A model generated the notes under the pieces. The model saw only the letters and a list, made by a program, of their open reading frames with translations. It searched no databases and was not told the DNA's origin. The translations under genes were made by a program, and so were the position numbers. Below are positions 24,114 to 37,296 of a stretch of DNA of 64,000 nucleotides, in pieces. Source of the DNA: Xenopus tropicalis (lineage: Eukaryota; Chordata; Amphibia; Anura; Pipidae); NCBI RefSeq assembly GCF_000004195.4, contig NC_030678.2, forward strand, positions 32,154,201 to 32,218,200, in the 5' to 3' direction. Numbering within the stretch: the first letter of the stretch is position 1; each line of letters begins with the position of its first letter.

Positions 24114-24569
24114 GTTTAGCGTCTCACAATGCAGGGTCTGTTAGTGTGTACACAAAAAGGGGCGGACACAAGTCGATTTGCCTTTATCTTCTGGCATATT
24201 GATGCTAGGGGAGTAAACGCTCTGTATGCCACTTACCTAAGGCAATTACTTAAAAAAGTAACTCTCAATATTTAATTACATAAGTGAACTGTTTTACAGG
24301 GGCATGAAAAGTAAGTTAGGGGAGAATAGGGGCTCTATTTCAAAGGCAAAAGACTACAGTCCTCAGGAATAAGAATAGTGACCCTAAGAAATGTTGATCA
24401 AAGACATTTGTTTCTCTTTAGTTTAAAGCCCATTTTGGCTAGCTCAGATGAATGATAATGTCTCGAGTCTTACTAGTGGCTGAACGTGTCGTCTGAGTGC
24501 TGCCAAGCTGGCAAAGCTCTGCAGTACCTAGTCACAGGTATAACGGATTTTAAAAAAAATGAAACTTAC

Positions 24570-24634
24570 CAACCGGATGTTGTCCTCTGGCCGGAGGAGT
24601 GTAAACATAGCCTGCAGGTGCTGCTGCAAGTCCC
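24570..24634 (-). CDS. ssh2: ssh2 exon 3
   Basis: A 65-bp exon encodes residues 55-75 (DLQQHLQAMFTLLRPEDNIR + L) after completing Gly54. The acceptor is a T-run followed by CCAG ending at 24635 and the donor GTAAGT starts at 24569. The segment HLQAMF.LLRPEDNIRLAV across the exon 3-4 junction is diagnostic for Slingshots, and the LLRPED form for SSH2. Confidence 0.96.
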
Positions 24635-27059
24635 CTGGAAAAAAAAACAGCATATACATGGTACTGCTTTCTTATCGGGTCTGTGTATAATAAAAAAAAA
24701 AAAAAAGAAAAGATACCAGCACAGTATGTACATGTGAGCTAGACCTAGATCACATAAATTTGCAAGCAAAATATTTTCTATGTATAAATGGAATTATTTG
24801 ACTAAAATTTGTCACGACTGACATCGTGCTGAAACACCACAATAAACAGGCTTAGAGAAAGCCAAGAAGGAAGATGTATCACTGAGGAAGGGGTCAGTTC
24901 TGTGCTACTGCTCAGTGACTCAGATCACTGAAGACATAATAGTTCTATCTGCTAACAAGGTATTTTTAATGAATAGTGTTTGCGCAGAGCATACATTCTA
25001 CTATTTTAAAGGACAATGAAAGGTTAATATAAATTAAAAGTAAGTCTAAAGGCATTCTTTTTAAGTACTTACTGCATATCTAAATTCCCAGATCCCTGCT
25101 TGCTTCTCTGAGATATGGTGCTGGCAGCCTACAGCAGTGTGAAGACTACAGTGACATCACTGAAATCTCTCTCCCCTTCCTGTAGGTGCCAGCGGCAGCC
25201 TTCCTATTCTCTGAGCATGTGTGTAACTTGATCTTGTCTCCTGCTCTGAGCTACACATGCCCACCAGCCAATCAGAAGCGGATCTGCCAGAGGGGAGGGG
25301 GGGAGGGAATGAAACACTGCACTTGTCAGTGCAGATGCAGACTTGTGGCAGATTTTGGCACAGAAGTGTATGCATTTTGCACCAAAATCCAACCCATGTG
25401 TGCAAAAGACAGAAGAGAGTGAATCCTATTTTTTTCTGCTGGCACTGTGTGGTTTAAGGATACACTGTAACAATTGTATTCCGGAGAAAATTCTGGGTTC
25501 TTGGGCCATCTTATTCTGTAGAAAATGTATTTCTCACCTTTATACCTTATATAATCAGCACTAACAAGAAAACAAATTCCTAAAACACAGTCTTCAGTAA
25601 ACCTGTCAGCAGCTCATCGAACAGGTTCTGTGGGTTAAGAATGTATGTTTTTAAGTATATTTTGTTGAGCTTCACTGAACTGAGTTCTGTACAAGCCATT
25701 TAGGCCAATAAGATTTGCTGTATTTAATGCATGTATAACCCAATTAACTAATGGTTTCTTTACAGCTGCATCTATAACAGCAAAGAGACTCTCTAAGGCA
25801 CCACTACATTTTATACAAGCATTCCATTAAAGTATAAGGAGCAGTTTTATATACTGCAATGTGGCTGAGAAATAGTGTGTGCTTGCAAAGATTTATTTTG
25901 GATTTCTAACCCCATGGGTAACATCAGGAAATTTGTTTGATTCTGAAAGAAAAGGTGGAAAAGGGGGGAAAAACCCACAACACTGAAATTGCTTTTACCA
26001 ATGTTTAGTTTATATCTAGCAAACAGGAAAAACCACTACTCTGCAGTGCTACAGACATCTGTACAGTGTGTAAATACATACTAGAGTGTGGCTAAATCAA
26101 ATCAGCAATATGGGGTATGGCGCTGTATAGTAGTGCCAGTATAGGATGTGTACATCCTTGTGTACGTATGACTAACCCCAAATGTGCTATATGTATCTAG
26201 ATAGGAGCGTGTTGTATTTCTTGTGCACAATATTTATAGAATATTAGTGTGGTCTGTCAGCTTAAACACAAAGAGGTTAAAAGGATGTGCAATGCAAAAT
26301 GATGTCCCATCAAGTCCTGCTTCAGATAAAATTAATTGTGGGGCACTACCTGTTCAAGCAGCATGTGGATCAATATGCACTGCATATCCCATAACTCCAG
26401 GTATACACTGGGGAACGGAGCTTGCCACTCGTTAGTCACTGGCTCTCGGGCAACTAGCATTTGTATCTAAGCAAGTGGTGCCCAACAGTATCTAAATAGT
26501 GGTGCCCTGGCTAGAATCCACACTAGAACTTAGATTTGTTACTTGTGCTCTCCAGCTTTAGAACAACTACCAACATTTCACACAAACTTTGCTTTTAGAG
26601 AATACTGAAATTTGCAGTTCAGCAAGAAAGCTGGAAAGATACAGGTTGCACACGTTCTTCTGCTGCCAGAAAGCCCAATCCTTGCCATTAGACACTAAGA
26701 GTCATTGGCATTACTGTGCTGCTAATTCTCTTTATTAAGTTACTTTACCTGAAAACATATCCATGTTTATTGGGTCCCTATTTTTTATAATTAGAGGAGA
26801 CCGAAGACCATTTCTCTCCAGATGTTAGGGTATACTGGGAGACATTGCACCTTCAGGATGAAGAGCACAACATCCCTCCAATAAGGTGATATACACACTG
26901 CCTCTGAAGGTTCTGAGAAGAGCAGATCCTCAAAACATAAATATTAGTTTTTCTCCTATTTGCTTCTCTTACAAATTTAGAAATATAGATTTCGGATCTT
27001 GCAGAAAAGCCATACACAAAAAGCACAGTCTCAGAGCCGTTAGAGAGAAGGACACTTAC
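24635..27059 (-). other. ssh2 intron 2 (2.4 kb)
   Basis: It holds a T2-like repeat from 25007 to about 25430. In 25450-27050 I see nothing I can name. Confidence 0.75.
25007..25430 (+). mobile_element. T2-like element, right end unclear
   Basis: It starts TTAAAGGACAATGAAAGG, a T2-type terminus beginning with TTAA. The middle is GC-richer than the surrounding intron (GGGGAGGGGGGGAGGGAATG) and has short frames on both strands that I consider non-coding. I could not find a matching inverted terminus. Confidence 0.5.
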
Positions 27060-27163
27060 CTGCATGTTTGTTGCGTCTGTGGCTGATTCTTGGTGTGGAT
27101 GAGCCATTCCCTCGTGGAAGGAAGAGAGCAGCACCTTTTACGGTCAGGAAACTTTCACTAATG
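27060..27163 (-). CDS. ssh2: ssh2 exon 2: first exon shared with canonical SSH2
   Basis: A 104-bp exon completes Leu19, encodes residues 20-53 (ISESFLTVKGAALFLPRGNG ... PRISHRRNKHA) and gives G of Gly54. The acceptor is TTGTTTGCAG ending at 27164 and the donor GTAAGT starts at 27059. From Ile20 onward the sequence equals mammalian SSH2 as I remember it, which makes this the paralogue-defining exon. Confidence 0.97.
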
Positions 27164-29072
27164 CTGCAAACAATAAGAAATATGCATTCAATGCATAGCA
27201 AGTCACAAAGGACAAATGCAAAAGAAGTTAAGCTAAACAACTTTGTTTCTGGGAAATTTCAGGTACATTATTGAAAATAAGGCATGTGATCTTGTACAGG
27301 ACGGCATTCACCAGACTACAATGGCCATTGTCACCATCAAAAATGGAGATGGATGCACCATAATCCATGTGGCATTGGCTTCCCAGCACTGAAGTTAAAC
27401 CAGGACAATTTTTGTTGATGATTTTTCCAGTAAAAGTTAAACAGACCGTGCAATGTGACAATTTTCTTTTCCTACAAATTCTGTTGGTGCCATGTGGGCA
27501 TGCAGGACAGATACAATAGCAGCACCTGTTTGCATAGCCAATATCCATATCAAACACAGGCAGTTACTGGTGCCGGATCATTGCACAAAAGGCACCCAGA
27601 GGTTTTTCTTTCAACAAGCAAACTGACTTAATTGGACCGTCATTTAAGTAAATGTTAGCAAAAAGACTATGAACGTCACATCGCAGAAGACTGCCCAATG
27701 AATCGTATTACAGACAATTTTTTTTCCATAGAGAATGACGTAATATCATTAATCGTCTACAGAATAGAAATTGCAGATACTATTTAGGGAACAATGACAC
27801 AATTTGATTACAGTAGAAAATGTTATTTTATTGCAAACACATTTCCCACAAAGAAAAAAGAAACCCCAATCTATATGAGAAATGCTCAGAGAATTCTAGT
27901 GTATATACTTATAAGTGAGTTAAACTGGCCACACACACAGGCCAGCAGTGTAATTACATTATGTAATTTACTCTTGGTTTGCACAACCATATGTGGGCCT
28001 ATGGGGCTGGGAACTGGCAATATAATCAATTAAACAAACAAAGGGATTCAGGTTTGGGTGGGACCAATATAGCATGCTGTATATAGCAACAGACTATAAT
28101 CAAAATTACTGTAACTGCAGATCAGAACAACTGCCTTGCGACTTACAAAGTACACTAAGGGAAGCTGAGGGGGGCAAAGTTCTGCACTTTTAAATGATTA
28201 TGGGAAATAGGCAAACCACAATGAGCTGCAGGTGGATGCTACTTTCATTGCAGTTGCGTATATTAATGCACTTGTTAGAATCATGAGCAGTGTTAAAAAT
28301 ATTACTTATTAAAAAATATTAAGTCTATGGCCACCAAGTCAACATGTTAGCATTGCAGATGTGTAGCCTGGAACACTGCTTTTCACCAAACAAAAAGCTG
28401 ACACTGCAGGAATAAATATGAGTTACTAGCACCTACATTAAAGTAGACCCAAGCAATGGAAGGTCTTTCCCCTTAGGGGCATGAGTTTCAAAAACGAGCT
28501 GCCCCAAATCTTCTAGTTATAGCAATCAGTTTAATATTCAGTTAACATATATATTTATATAGTGCTACTTGTATATGCACTGCTGTACATTAAGAAAATA
28601 AGGGCTGCATGGAGCTTGGCAAACAAACTAAAGGGCTAGTACCAGGATGGTACCAAAAGTGAATATTTTTCATACTATCTGCAAAGTGAAAGCTAGAACG
28701 AGTGGTCAGAGAAGTCTAGTTACAATGCAGTGAAGCCAGCAGCTGTATACAGGTACACACAGATACACACAGCGCAGAGATGTGCTGCAGCACGCTCAGT
28801 ATGCACAGCTGACCCGACTGTGAACTACAATACACAGCAAGATCCGCAGAATCCCTCAGTAACAAGGCCCAGCACAGGCTTTTTGTTTCTAATCACTTGG
28901 AATCATCCCCAGATCTGGGCTCTGTTCATTTCATTTTATATGACATAAGAGGTGTTAAAGGGAGAACACGCCAGTTCCTGCAGCTACATTTCTTGGTCCT
29001 TTCGGCAGCTTTAAAGGAAGGTTTCTAAGGAGGCAATCGGTATGGGAATGCAAACTTTGTGCTTGTAATATA

Positions 29073-29091
29073 GGGGGGGGGGGGGGGGGGG
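29073..29091. repeat. Poly-G run (19 G)
   Basis: Nineteen consecutive G on the plus strand (poly-C in the ssh2 pre-mRNA). Its length is likely to be unreliable in the assembly. Confidence 0.95.
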
Positions 29092-29939
29092 TTCACAAAT
29101 ACCACAAATCTACTGTTTATATTAGAAGTGCACAAAAATTATACTGAGATCTACCAGGTTATGTAGATTTGTGCTATTAACTGCAAAGGGGACACAATTT
29201 CAAATTAGACACAGATTTGTTAGGGTACATTAACTTATAATTTAGCTGTGCCCCATGGGATTACCACTAAATATAATGATTCTCCCCCATTTCCTGTTTT
29301 GCTTTGTGCAACATTTAACTTTCAAGCCAACTTCCCTCTTGCGCGCCTGCACACCTGCACCCAGCTAGAAATCACTAGACTGTGCTTTTTCCCGACAACA
29401 AGCAATAGTATTGCACTACAATAGGCACAAACTCAGAAATGATGCTTTTCCGCTGTTTCAAAAGAAATAGGAAATCATTTTCAGATTACCTAAACGGTTT
29501 AAAAGGAACTCAGTCTCACAAGCAAAGGGCATCACTTCTGAGATGCTGGGGTGACCAAAAAAGCTTTAAAGGGGAACTTAATCTTGCATGCTTATTTTCT
29601 CTTTGTACACGCTTAATGGAAATATTAGGAACAGTATGAGTAGTTATGTCCCTACTGTTTTGCTTCTAAAGTTAAAAGGCCAAATATGAAACAATGGCTA
29701 TGTAAGCATGAGCGAAACTGCACACTGGCTGCCCACAAGTCTCATATCCCTCCAAGTGTTCTTATGCAGAATCCAGACCAGTTGTGGCCCAGATCCATAT
29801 GGGGCATAGGGCTGCAAATATTTCAGTTTGTCCTAAGTTTAACCCCTTCCCACCTACCTGCCCCTGCTCTGTGCTGCCATTGCTTGATATTGAAGTTACA
29901 TACCTTTTCACATAAGTTACATAAACTGCATACGTTTGA

Positions 29940-30315
29940 AGCCTAGTGATCTTGCTGTGGGGCCTAATAACTAGTCAGTGGCAGTTCATAAAAATAATAC
30001 AAATAATGAATGCGCTAATAAGTCGGTATTTTAATTGGGGGGGGGGTCATCTGTGGAGTTTATATGTAAGTTACGTTTATGTGTAGGGACCCAATGATAT
30101 TGCTGTGGAGCCAAATAACCAGTCATTTCCCTGCTGGAAAGTTCATGTAGAAGCCGCTGATATAATTCAGTAAATGGATCCCACTATAAACAGTTGATGT
30201 TACTCTATAATAAGCATTTTATATAAATAATTAAAATGCATAATTAATGTGCTAATAAATCAGTTTAACTTACGAATTTACCTTATATTTTTTAATTCAT
30301 TGGGGGTCAGTGGAG
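29940..30315. repeat. Diverged tandem duplication (two units)
   Basis: Unit one (AGTGATCTTGCTGTGGGGCC...AATGCGCTAATAAGTC...GGGGGTCATCTGTGGAGTT) is echoed from about 30089 (AATGATATTGCTGTGGAGCC...AATGTGCTAATAAATC...GGGGGTCAGTGGAGTT). The second unit carries an extra internal stretch. This is a duplicated repeat of unknown class. Confidence 0.65.
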
Positions 30316-31486
30316 TTTGTCCCTGAAAAGCTTCTCTGCAATGTCTTTTGTTTCATATGCAAGTTCTAGGCAAGTTATGTAGTTTTCTAAGCAGTTTTTG
30401 CGGAAGTTAATTGTGTAAATTTCAGCATAATTCTATGCATAATTATGTAACCTGTGTAACTTTCGTGACGCGACCAGGCCCCCTTAAGAAAGAACAATTC
30501 CACAATTGTACCCCCTGTCCCACCCCTGATGGCGGCCCTGCTTTTATGTGTTCATAAGGACTGTACAGACAGAAATAACCTACCAGAATAAAGTCTGAGT
30601 CTGAGACAGGGGTCCTGCAAACATAATACCAGTACCCCATGTCTAAATACTACTCTGCAGTGAAGAGTTACACTTTTAACACAGAATTATACTATTATTT
30701 TCTTTCTGCTCATAAAAACAAACTTGCAGTGGTTTGCAATGTTTGCGAAGGGTCTCGGGGCGTAAGCAAGATGAGTGCAGGCATAAGAGTAAGCTGTTCA
30801 TCTGCCTGTTTCCTCTATAATCGGTTGCTTCATTTTAAATCTTGGTTTTTGTCTCTTTTCACCACTATCCTTTGACCTGGGTGCCTGGGCTCTTCCTGTG
30901 CTGGTGATGCATTTCTGGACAATGTCACAGGGGCCCACATGGAATCTGGGAGATTACTTCATATATAAACACTTTTGTCACGGAGCCAGGCCCTAGAAGC
31001 AGATTCGCTTTCTTAACAATTTTCCCATCACATTACACAACCCACAACAGGACACCGCTATCTAACTAAACAAGGAAGGATGAGGCTTGTCTACGTACAC
31101 TATGAGACACAGGCTTGGGCAACAGGGTCAAAGAGGAAAACAAGAATGCAGAATGAGGAAACCACACTTCCTTTCCACCGGATTTATCATTTTGGTATGG
31201 ACAAAAAAATCAAAAAAACTACCAGGAGTATAAGCAGCACATGTAACAGTAAAAGTATTATTTTAGACATTAAGAAATATCCAATAGTGGAAGTATATTG
31301 AAAATTTTACTAATTGCAAACCCAACAATGCAGGGAAGAAAGTGTCCTGAGCTTCAAGCATGACAAAGGGCCTTTGGCCATGGGGACCCCCCTCTATCAG
31401 CAATATTGAATGAATTAACATTTGTATATTTGGCCCAATTGTCTCTAGCAACATGAAGAGACTTAACACTTCATTATGATGTGCTG

Positions 31487-31565
31487 CTACAATTATCATC
31501 ATCATCGAGTATTCATAAAGTGCCGGCATACTGTATTCCATAACACTGTACCATAAATGGATGAG
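31487..31565 (+). repeat. SINE-tail fragment
   Basis: An ATC-rich run followed by GAGTATTCATAAAGTGCCGG and a CACTGTACC motif resembles the better copy at 41203-41372 (TTTATAAAGCGCCAACATATT, GCAGTGCTGTACAATAA). Confidence 0.5.
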
Positions 31566-31833
31566 AATGCCCAGCTCACATACCAGGCTGAGGGTAAAGC
31601 GCACAGTTTGTGTAAGAAGATTAGGAAGCCTGTAAGCATGAGAGCAGAGAAGCGTGGGAACACACTGTAAAATGTATATTTGCATGAAACATCTGTGAGT
31701 GGAGGACCTCAGCATGGGAGCAGGACTTCAGAGTTCAACTCGGCTCATCTCCGCATTAACTCTTTTTTTGCTCTGAAAGCAAAGTTTGTGCTGCTTTCAG
31801 AAGGGCTTGATAGCTCCTTTACTAATATTTGCC

Positions 31834-32050
31834 TTAAAAGAGGTTGTACACCTTTGCATTAACTTTTAGTATGATGTTGAATGATATTCTGAGACAATTT
31901 TAAATTGGTCTTCATTCTGTTTTATTTTTTGTTTAATTATTCCACTTTTTATTCAGCAACTCTCCAGTTTGGAATTTCAGAAGTTAACTGATTTAAAATA
32001 CCTTAGAAACCAGGGTACCTATGCCCACCATTTGAATTTGATTGTTTGCC
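31834..32050 (+). mobile_element. T2-type MITE fragment
   Basis: It starts TTAAAAGAGGTTGTACACCTTT and continues AACTTTTAGTATG, ATTGGTCTTCATTCTGTTTT, the standard start of an abundant Xenopus TTAAAGGGGTTGTTCACC element. The right end is not defined. Confidence 0.6.
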
Positions 32051-32070
32051 CCTAAGGCCCAACGAGCCAA

Positions 32071-32328
32071 TGTGGCCCCTCATACAGTGGAAAATCAAAC
32101 CTGCCTGATCAAGATCTGGACAATTTTAGGCCAGATATCGGTCGGGTAGGCCCATTGGGGGTCCATGTACATGGGCAGGCAAGTTGCTGAAACGGTTTGA
32201 AGGACCCGAATTGGCAGCTAAAATCTGCCCATGTATGGCCACTTTCAGGTGGGTGTATTGAGAGAAGTTCCGCTCGTTAGGTAACCTCGCCAAACAAGCA
32301 CATTGCAACGTGTATGGCCACCTTTAGG
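32071..32328. mobile_element. GGCCATACACG-family MITE
   Basis: It contains CAGATATCGGTCGGGTAGGCC and TCTGCCCATGTATGGCCAC and ends ACGTGTATGGCCACCTTTAG. The left terminus is eroded. Confidence 0.65.
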
Positions 32329-35250
32329 CTGAGTTTCCTGACACTGATGGCAATTAGCAGCTAACTGCTTTCTCTTGCACCACAACTTCTTTTGAGAACA
32401 CATTGCACCTTTTTGGTTAGAACGGATTGCATAAATGCATTTTCTATATATTGCTAGCACCATTTAGCACCTCATATCCTGAAAACCAGATTTTTAGATA
32501 CTCCCATATTATGGGTCACTTTATGAACACAAGGGAATCCCATCAAATGTATCCCCAAAGCAGCATCACACTGACACCCCAGTTGGGTAGGAGACAGTGA
32601 GATTATACTCACTACTGGAATATGGAGTAGCACAGGTGTGGTTACCAATACCTGCATGTGTACTAAAACAAGATTTCATTGAGCAGAACATTGAGAATTG
32701 CCTCGTGTATATATGCTCTAATAACAGGTGCATGGCCCAGCCATGTTTTTCCTCGCCTATTTGTTTATCAAATAAACTGTCCTTTCTCACCTTTTAGGTT
32801 TCTATTTTTACAGCTGACATCCACATAACCCCTAAAAGTTCACAGCTATTTTTTTTTTAAAAGAATGCCCAGAGCAGATTTGGCCTGCAGAATAACCTGA
32901 CAGTGAAGGTCACTATAACTACAAACACCCTATAGGACATGCCACCAAGATATGTGTTTGTAATGGAAAGATTCATGTCCTGGGAGTTGGACAGACTTGT
33001 CTCTTTCCTAGACACATGAACCCAATTAAGTTTTCTCTGTGTAGAAAAACATTTCAGTTGATGGCACTAAAACAAATGTGTCCCATGAAAAGGAAATGTG
33101 ATCATCTAGTGCACAAACTGTCTAATATGGAGAGTAAAATAAGGACATCTTCCATGGATTAAAGGGAAAGACACAGTATTTGAATAACCCTTTTAAATGC
33201 CCACACTAGTGAAACCTCTATATATCTCCATAATATTTAATTCACCAACCACAAGTGAATGGTGTTTCTAGTGGTCACATGGTGCTAGTACAAACTAGAA
33301 AACCTAAGTTGTGTGATTTATCTTATTTTAGCCAGCTTGAGTATATTTAGAACCAAAGTCTGACAACTAAAATGGGAAAAAGTCAGCAAATTATTTATGC
33401 TTTAACATTTTTCTGCAGCCTTATAAGGGTGGGGATATCAATGATGGCATCATTTTAGGGTATGTATTTAGTTGTTCTTGCAGTTAATAATCCTGGGTTT
33501 TCCCATTACCTGCTGTTTAGACCACTCAGACTTGCATGTACCCAAGAGCATAGCCCTGTGGCTGCATGGTTACACCAGGATCAGAGAGGGCAATATTCAG
33601 ATTGTTGCCAAAGCAGTGATTAATGAAAGCTTATCTAAGGCCAAATCTGCCACCTACAGAAATGCACAGAGCTCCAATAAAAACTTTATATGAAGACAGA
33701 ACTGAAACTGCTCACTAAAAGCAAAACAATTAAAAGAACAATGTTAGAATAAATGGTTAAAAACAAGTTGGAGGATTACTGCTGGAGTACACGAACATTA
33801 TCTTTGCTGTATGGAGCCACATATCACCCTGAGTAGCAGAAAACCGATTCCCAATGGTATAGATATTCTTTGGGGGCAACATCATCATATCCCCAAGGAT
33901 GTGACTAATAGGCCACATTAGCCTCAGCTCTGTTTACTGATCTACTTTACAGAAACATCACAGCTCACTCTCAGTTACAAGTAGTTGCATGCCATGGGCA
34001 TGTAAGGGCAATGTCAGACAGGGCAACTCCACTTATTTTGTACAGCTACAAGCTTTAAAATGTTTGGTATTGCCCTGCCTGCCATTGCCCAAAGGACAGA
34101 TGCTCCGCTATTTGCAATTTCAGATTACAAAAGACAGTCTTGTGAGAGCTCAGCAGTCACACTTTGACCCACAGATGTGCCAGGAAACAAGCTCCGACAA
34201 CACTGCCGACAGTCGTGATAACTGCCTGCTAAAACCTGGAATCCAAGGAGTCAATTGCATATATAAAATTGGCTGCCACCGAGCAGATGTGGAACTGTTA
34301 TGCATGGAAAGTTAATGTTATCTTACATCCCAGCCCTTGGGAACATAGAGACAGCTATGTTCCCCCAAACTGACACCTGACCAGCTAAGTTGGGGCTGTT
34401 ACATTTTGGTTGCTTTTTCCTCTTATTAATGAGAATACGATGCCCAAGTCACACTTGCCTAAAAAACTGCTGGTATGCCAAAAAATGAGAAGGCCGTTGA
34501 ATAAAAATATACAAGAGACTAAAAGTCTACTGTAAGCTGACTAGCTGAGATTGGCTAAGGTCAATATACTGTCTCCTTCCATATTAGTCAAGGGGAGAGC
34601 AAACTATATTTAGCTGTGGTATGCCCAGAACTTCCCTGACAAAAAAAGACTCAAGCCCCCATTGACTTGTCTGAATTAGGCAGTGGGCTGACGTCCCAGG
34701 CTGGAGGGAATGGGGAAGAAGGAATATATTAAGGGTGCTGAAGCATAGATAGCTCTGAGCTGCATTACAGTCTATCACCATTTCTTTTATAGCTGTACTG
34801 TAGGTCGGCAGGAAAAATCTGCATGCACACAACCTTTAAAAGGTCTCCAACACCGCAGTGAAAGATGCTTTCTATTTAGGATGTTACTACTAAGAATAAA
34901 TTATATATATATAAAATTCAAAAAGACGGGTGCTTCACTCACACACACAAAAAAAAAAAAACAGGGGACCAGGTAGTCCATGACCCATGACTACTAATAA
35001 TTTTAGGTTGAGTGCCCTTCCTAGAACTCAGCTGAATGGGAGGGATGAGCAGGTGCCATACACGTGTGAGTGTGACTAGATGATACAATGAATGAGGTGT
35101 AGCCATTCATAATAACTCCCTCTTCCTATGAGTAATTGCCAGGTAAATACAGATAATTGGTATTTCTATGCAGCAAATTAATACAAGATTTTCAAGTCCA
35201 TCCTATTTTTAAAAACACAAAATATTAAAGGAAATTAAGCCATACAATAT

Positions 35251-35498
35251 TAAAGATGGCCATACACGCTACAATTACAATCTTTCTGACAACCATTGGT
35301 CATGGGAAAAATTGTTTGTCTACTGTACTCTACTCTCTGCTCTACTCTAGGAGCTGAATCCTCAGATATGTAGGTAAAAACAAAGGAATTCTTATGCCTA
35401 TCTGATGATTCAGCATTAACGTTACAATGTTCAGGCACCTTCAAAAGGAGCCTATCATACGTTTGTATGAGAATATTGGTGCGTGTATGGTCACCTTA
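35251..35498. mobile_element. GGCCATACACG-family MITE
   Basis: It starts TAAAGATGGCCATACACGCT and ends GCGTGTATGGTCACCTTA. The internal TATGTAGGTAAAAACAAAGG block also occurs in the copy at 58724, so these two form a subfamily. Confidence 0.75.
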
Positions 35499-36410
35499 GG
35501 ATCCACAGCTCTATACTTATAGGAAGAAGATACAAACCTTCACATATACACACAGCAAACAGTTTCCTATAAATACATTTGTAAAAAAGGGTTTAAAAAG
35601 GAGCACAGCCAGGCACGTGATAAATGCTGATCAATTCTTAAACTGAAATAGTAAATATCACTTATCACATAGATATCGTGAGAACAGTATTGTCTTGCAA
35701 CAGCTATATCCAATTAGTAGTTTAAACAGAGTTTTGTCTCTGCTGTCTTGACCCTAGGCCTGACTACTGAGCTGCCCCAGAGCCCTTACAAACATGAAGT
35801 GCGCTCTGCTGAATACACCCCCCCAAGCCTGGGAACTGTCAATCACTCTTTCCATGATAAAGTAGAGGAGGTCAAGGAGGGTTATTCTGTATGAGCAATG
35901 CCCCTGTGACCTCTGCCCCAGTTAAAGCTCTTTACCCATTAAATGAACTTCTACAGAAATCTACAAGGAATGCTCCATGTACAGAAGAAAGAGAGGCTTT
36001 AGCATTTAGTGCATGTCTATACAGAGCTAACTGAATATAATGGGATTATTTGTTTTCAGCAGACTGCTGCAACTAGTAGAGTATAAACATAACTGAAAAT
36101 GCAGCCCACCACATACTATGGATTATGCCCATAAGTCCCAAGTAACTGTATTACAGTGATCCCTGCTGTGCTGCAACAATTTCAAAAGCAGATTATGCCC
36201 ATGGCCCACCACTGGCTCAGTTATGGTACAACATATTCAAGCAATTCCTGGCCAAAATGAAACTGTCAGTTGCCATTTAAGTCTATGACAGGCAGCCCAA
36301 ACAGCGACAGCTGTTTCTCCGCAGGCAAAAATCTGCTGATACAGCAAACACAGAATATACAAGATATACTTTAAGATCGCATTCATTATAGGGATAGGTT
36401 AACTGAAGGG

Positions 36411-36653
36411 TAAAAGCTGGCCATTCACTAAAAGATCTTTCCCCAATATGCCACCTTGACCCGATCATTTGGCCCTTTGGCAGAACAACAGAATCACATA
36501 GATGGGATGCAGGCAGTCAGGGCAAGGACTGCATCAATGAGTTGGACTCTTAAACCCAGATATTAGTCAGGGTGGCCTGTTGGAGGACCCAATGCCCAGG
36601 CTGTTACTGTATTCCGCCAGCAACTTTTATCAGCCCCTGTATGGCCACCTTTA
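36411..36653. mobile_element. GGCCATACACG-family MITE
   Basis: It starts TAAAAGCTGGCCATTCACTA and ends CCTGTATGGCCACCTTTA. Internal blocks GATGGGATGCAGGCAGTCAG and ATCAATGAG match the 49722 and 63339 copies. Confidence 0.7.
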
Positions 36654-36805
36654 CAATTCATACAGGCAATGTCAGCTGAAATGGAAATAAGTAAGAATTA
36701 CCCCTTACAAACCAGATGTAGCTGCTGTGTCACAAGGGTTGATTTAGGTCTATTCCAGATGCTATTGCAATTCAGCACACAGGTTAGAACCACACTTATC
36801 TCTAA

Positions 36806-36978
36806 GGGCGAAGACACATGGAGCTAATAAAAAAAACAATGTTGATCATTTACTGATAATTGTCTCTATGTGTGTTTTAGCAGAGGCAATTCTCAGTACT
36901 GTCTATGGCAGGGTATTTTCTGGAGTTTAGTAGCCTTGAAAAAGTAGCTGCTACTAGTAGCCCAGTGTCTCTTCACCC
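36806..36978. mobile_element. Harbinger-like MITE, GGGTGAAGACACA type
   Basis: A 173-bp copy starts GGGCGAAGACACATGGAGCT and ends GTGTCTCTTCACCC. It is flanked by TAA at 36803-36805 and 36979-36981. The right TAA is also the left flank of the next element. Confidence 0.82.
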
Positions 36979-36981
36979 TAA

Positions 36982-37245
36982 GGGCAGTGGCACACGGGGA
37001 GGTTAGTCGCCCTGCCCGTTACCGAGGGCAACTAATCTCCCTGCAATGCCATCCCACCAGCAAGAATGTAAATCGTCGTTGGGCTGGCATACGCAATGCT
37101 CTGTTTTCCTGAAGTTGCATCTCAAGGAAACTATGGGTGACTTCGGTAAAACGAAATGACATGTATGCCATCCCACCGGCAATTTACATTCTTGCCAGTA
37201 GAAGATTTGTTGCAGGGCGACTAATCTCCCCGTTTACCTCTGCCC
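36982..37245. mobile_element. Harbinger-like MITE, GGGCACACGGGGAG type
   Basis: A 264-bp element starts GGGCAGTGGCACACGGGGAG and ends GGGCGACTAATCTCCCCGTT TACCTCTGCCC, with TAA on both sides (36979-36981, 37246-37248). Its internal parts (GCCATCCCACCAGCAAGAAT, AATTTACATTCTTGCC) form inverted pairs. Relatives are at 56006 and 57004. Confidence 0.82.
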
Positions 37246-37296
37246 TAATGATGAATCGGTACACAACAGGTTGGACCAAACAGACTACATTTACAG

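Larger units (their letters stand above)
16623..24569 (-). other. ssh2 intron 3 (7.9 kb)
   Basis: It contains SINE-like tails (17420-17580, 18698-18915), a diverged direct repeat (19055-19210), a CAGGCC-type hAT-like copy (19873-20000), two hAT-like copies with target duplications (21334-21626, 23809-24113) and a Harbinger-like MITE (22475-22656). Open frames near 20186-20899 look non-coding. I see no exon in the remaining DNA. Confidence 0.8.

Noticed and set aside
31263..31715. A 150-codon minus-strand open frame in ssh2 intron 1
   Set aside because: It overlaps a SINE-tail fragment, shows no recognisable domain, and has no splice sites consistent with insertion into ssh2.
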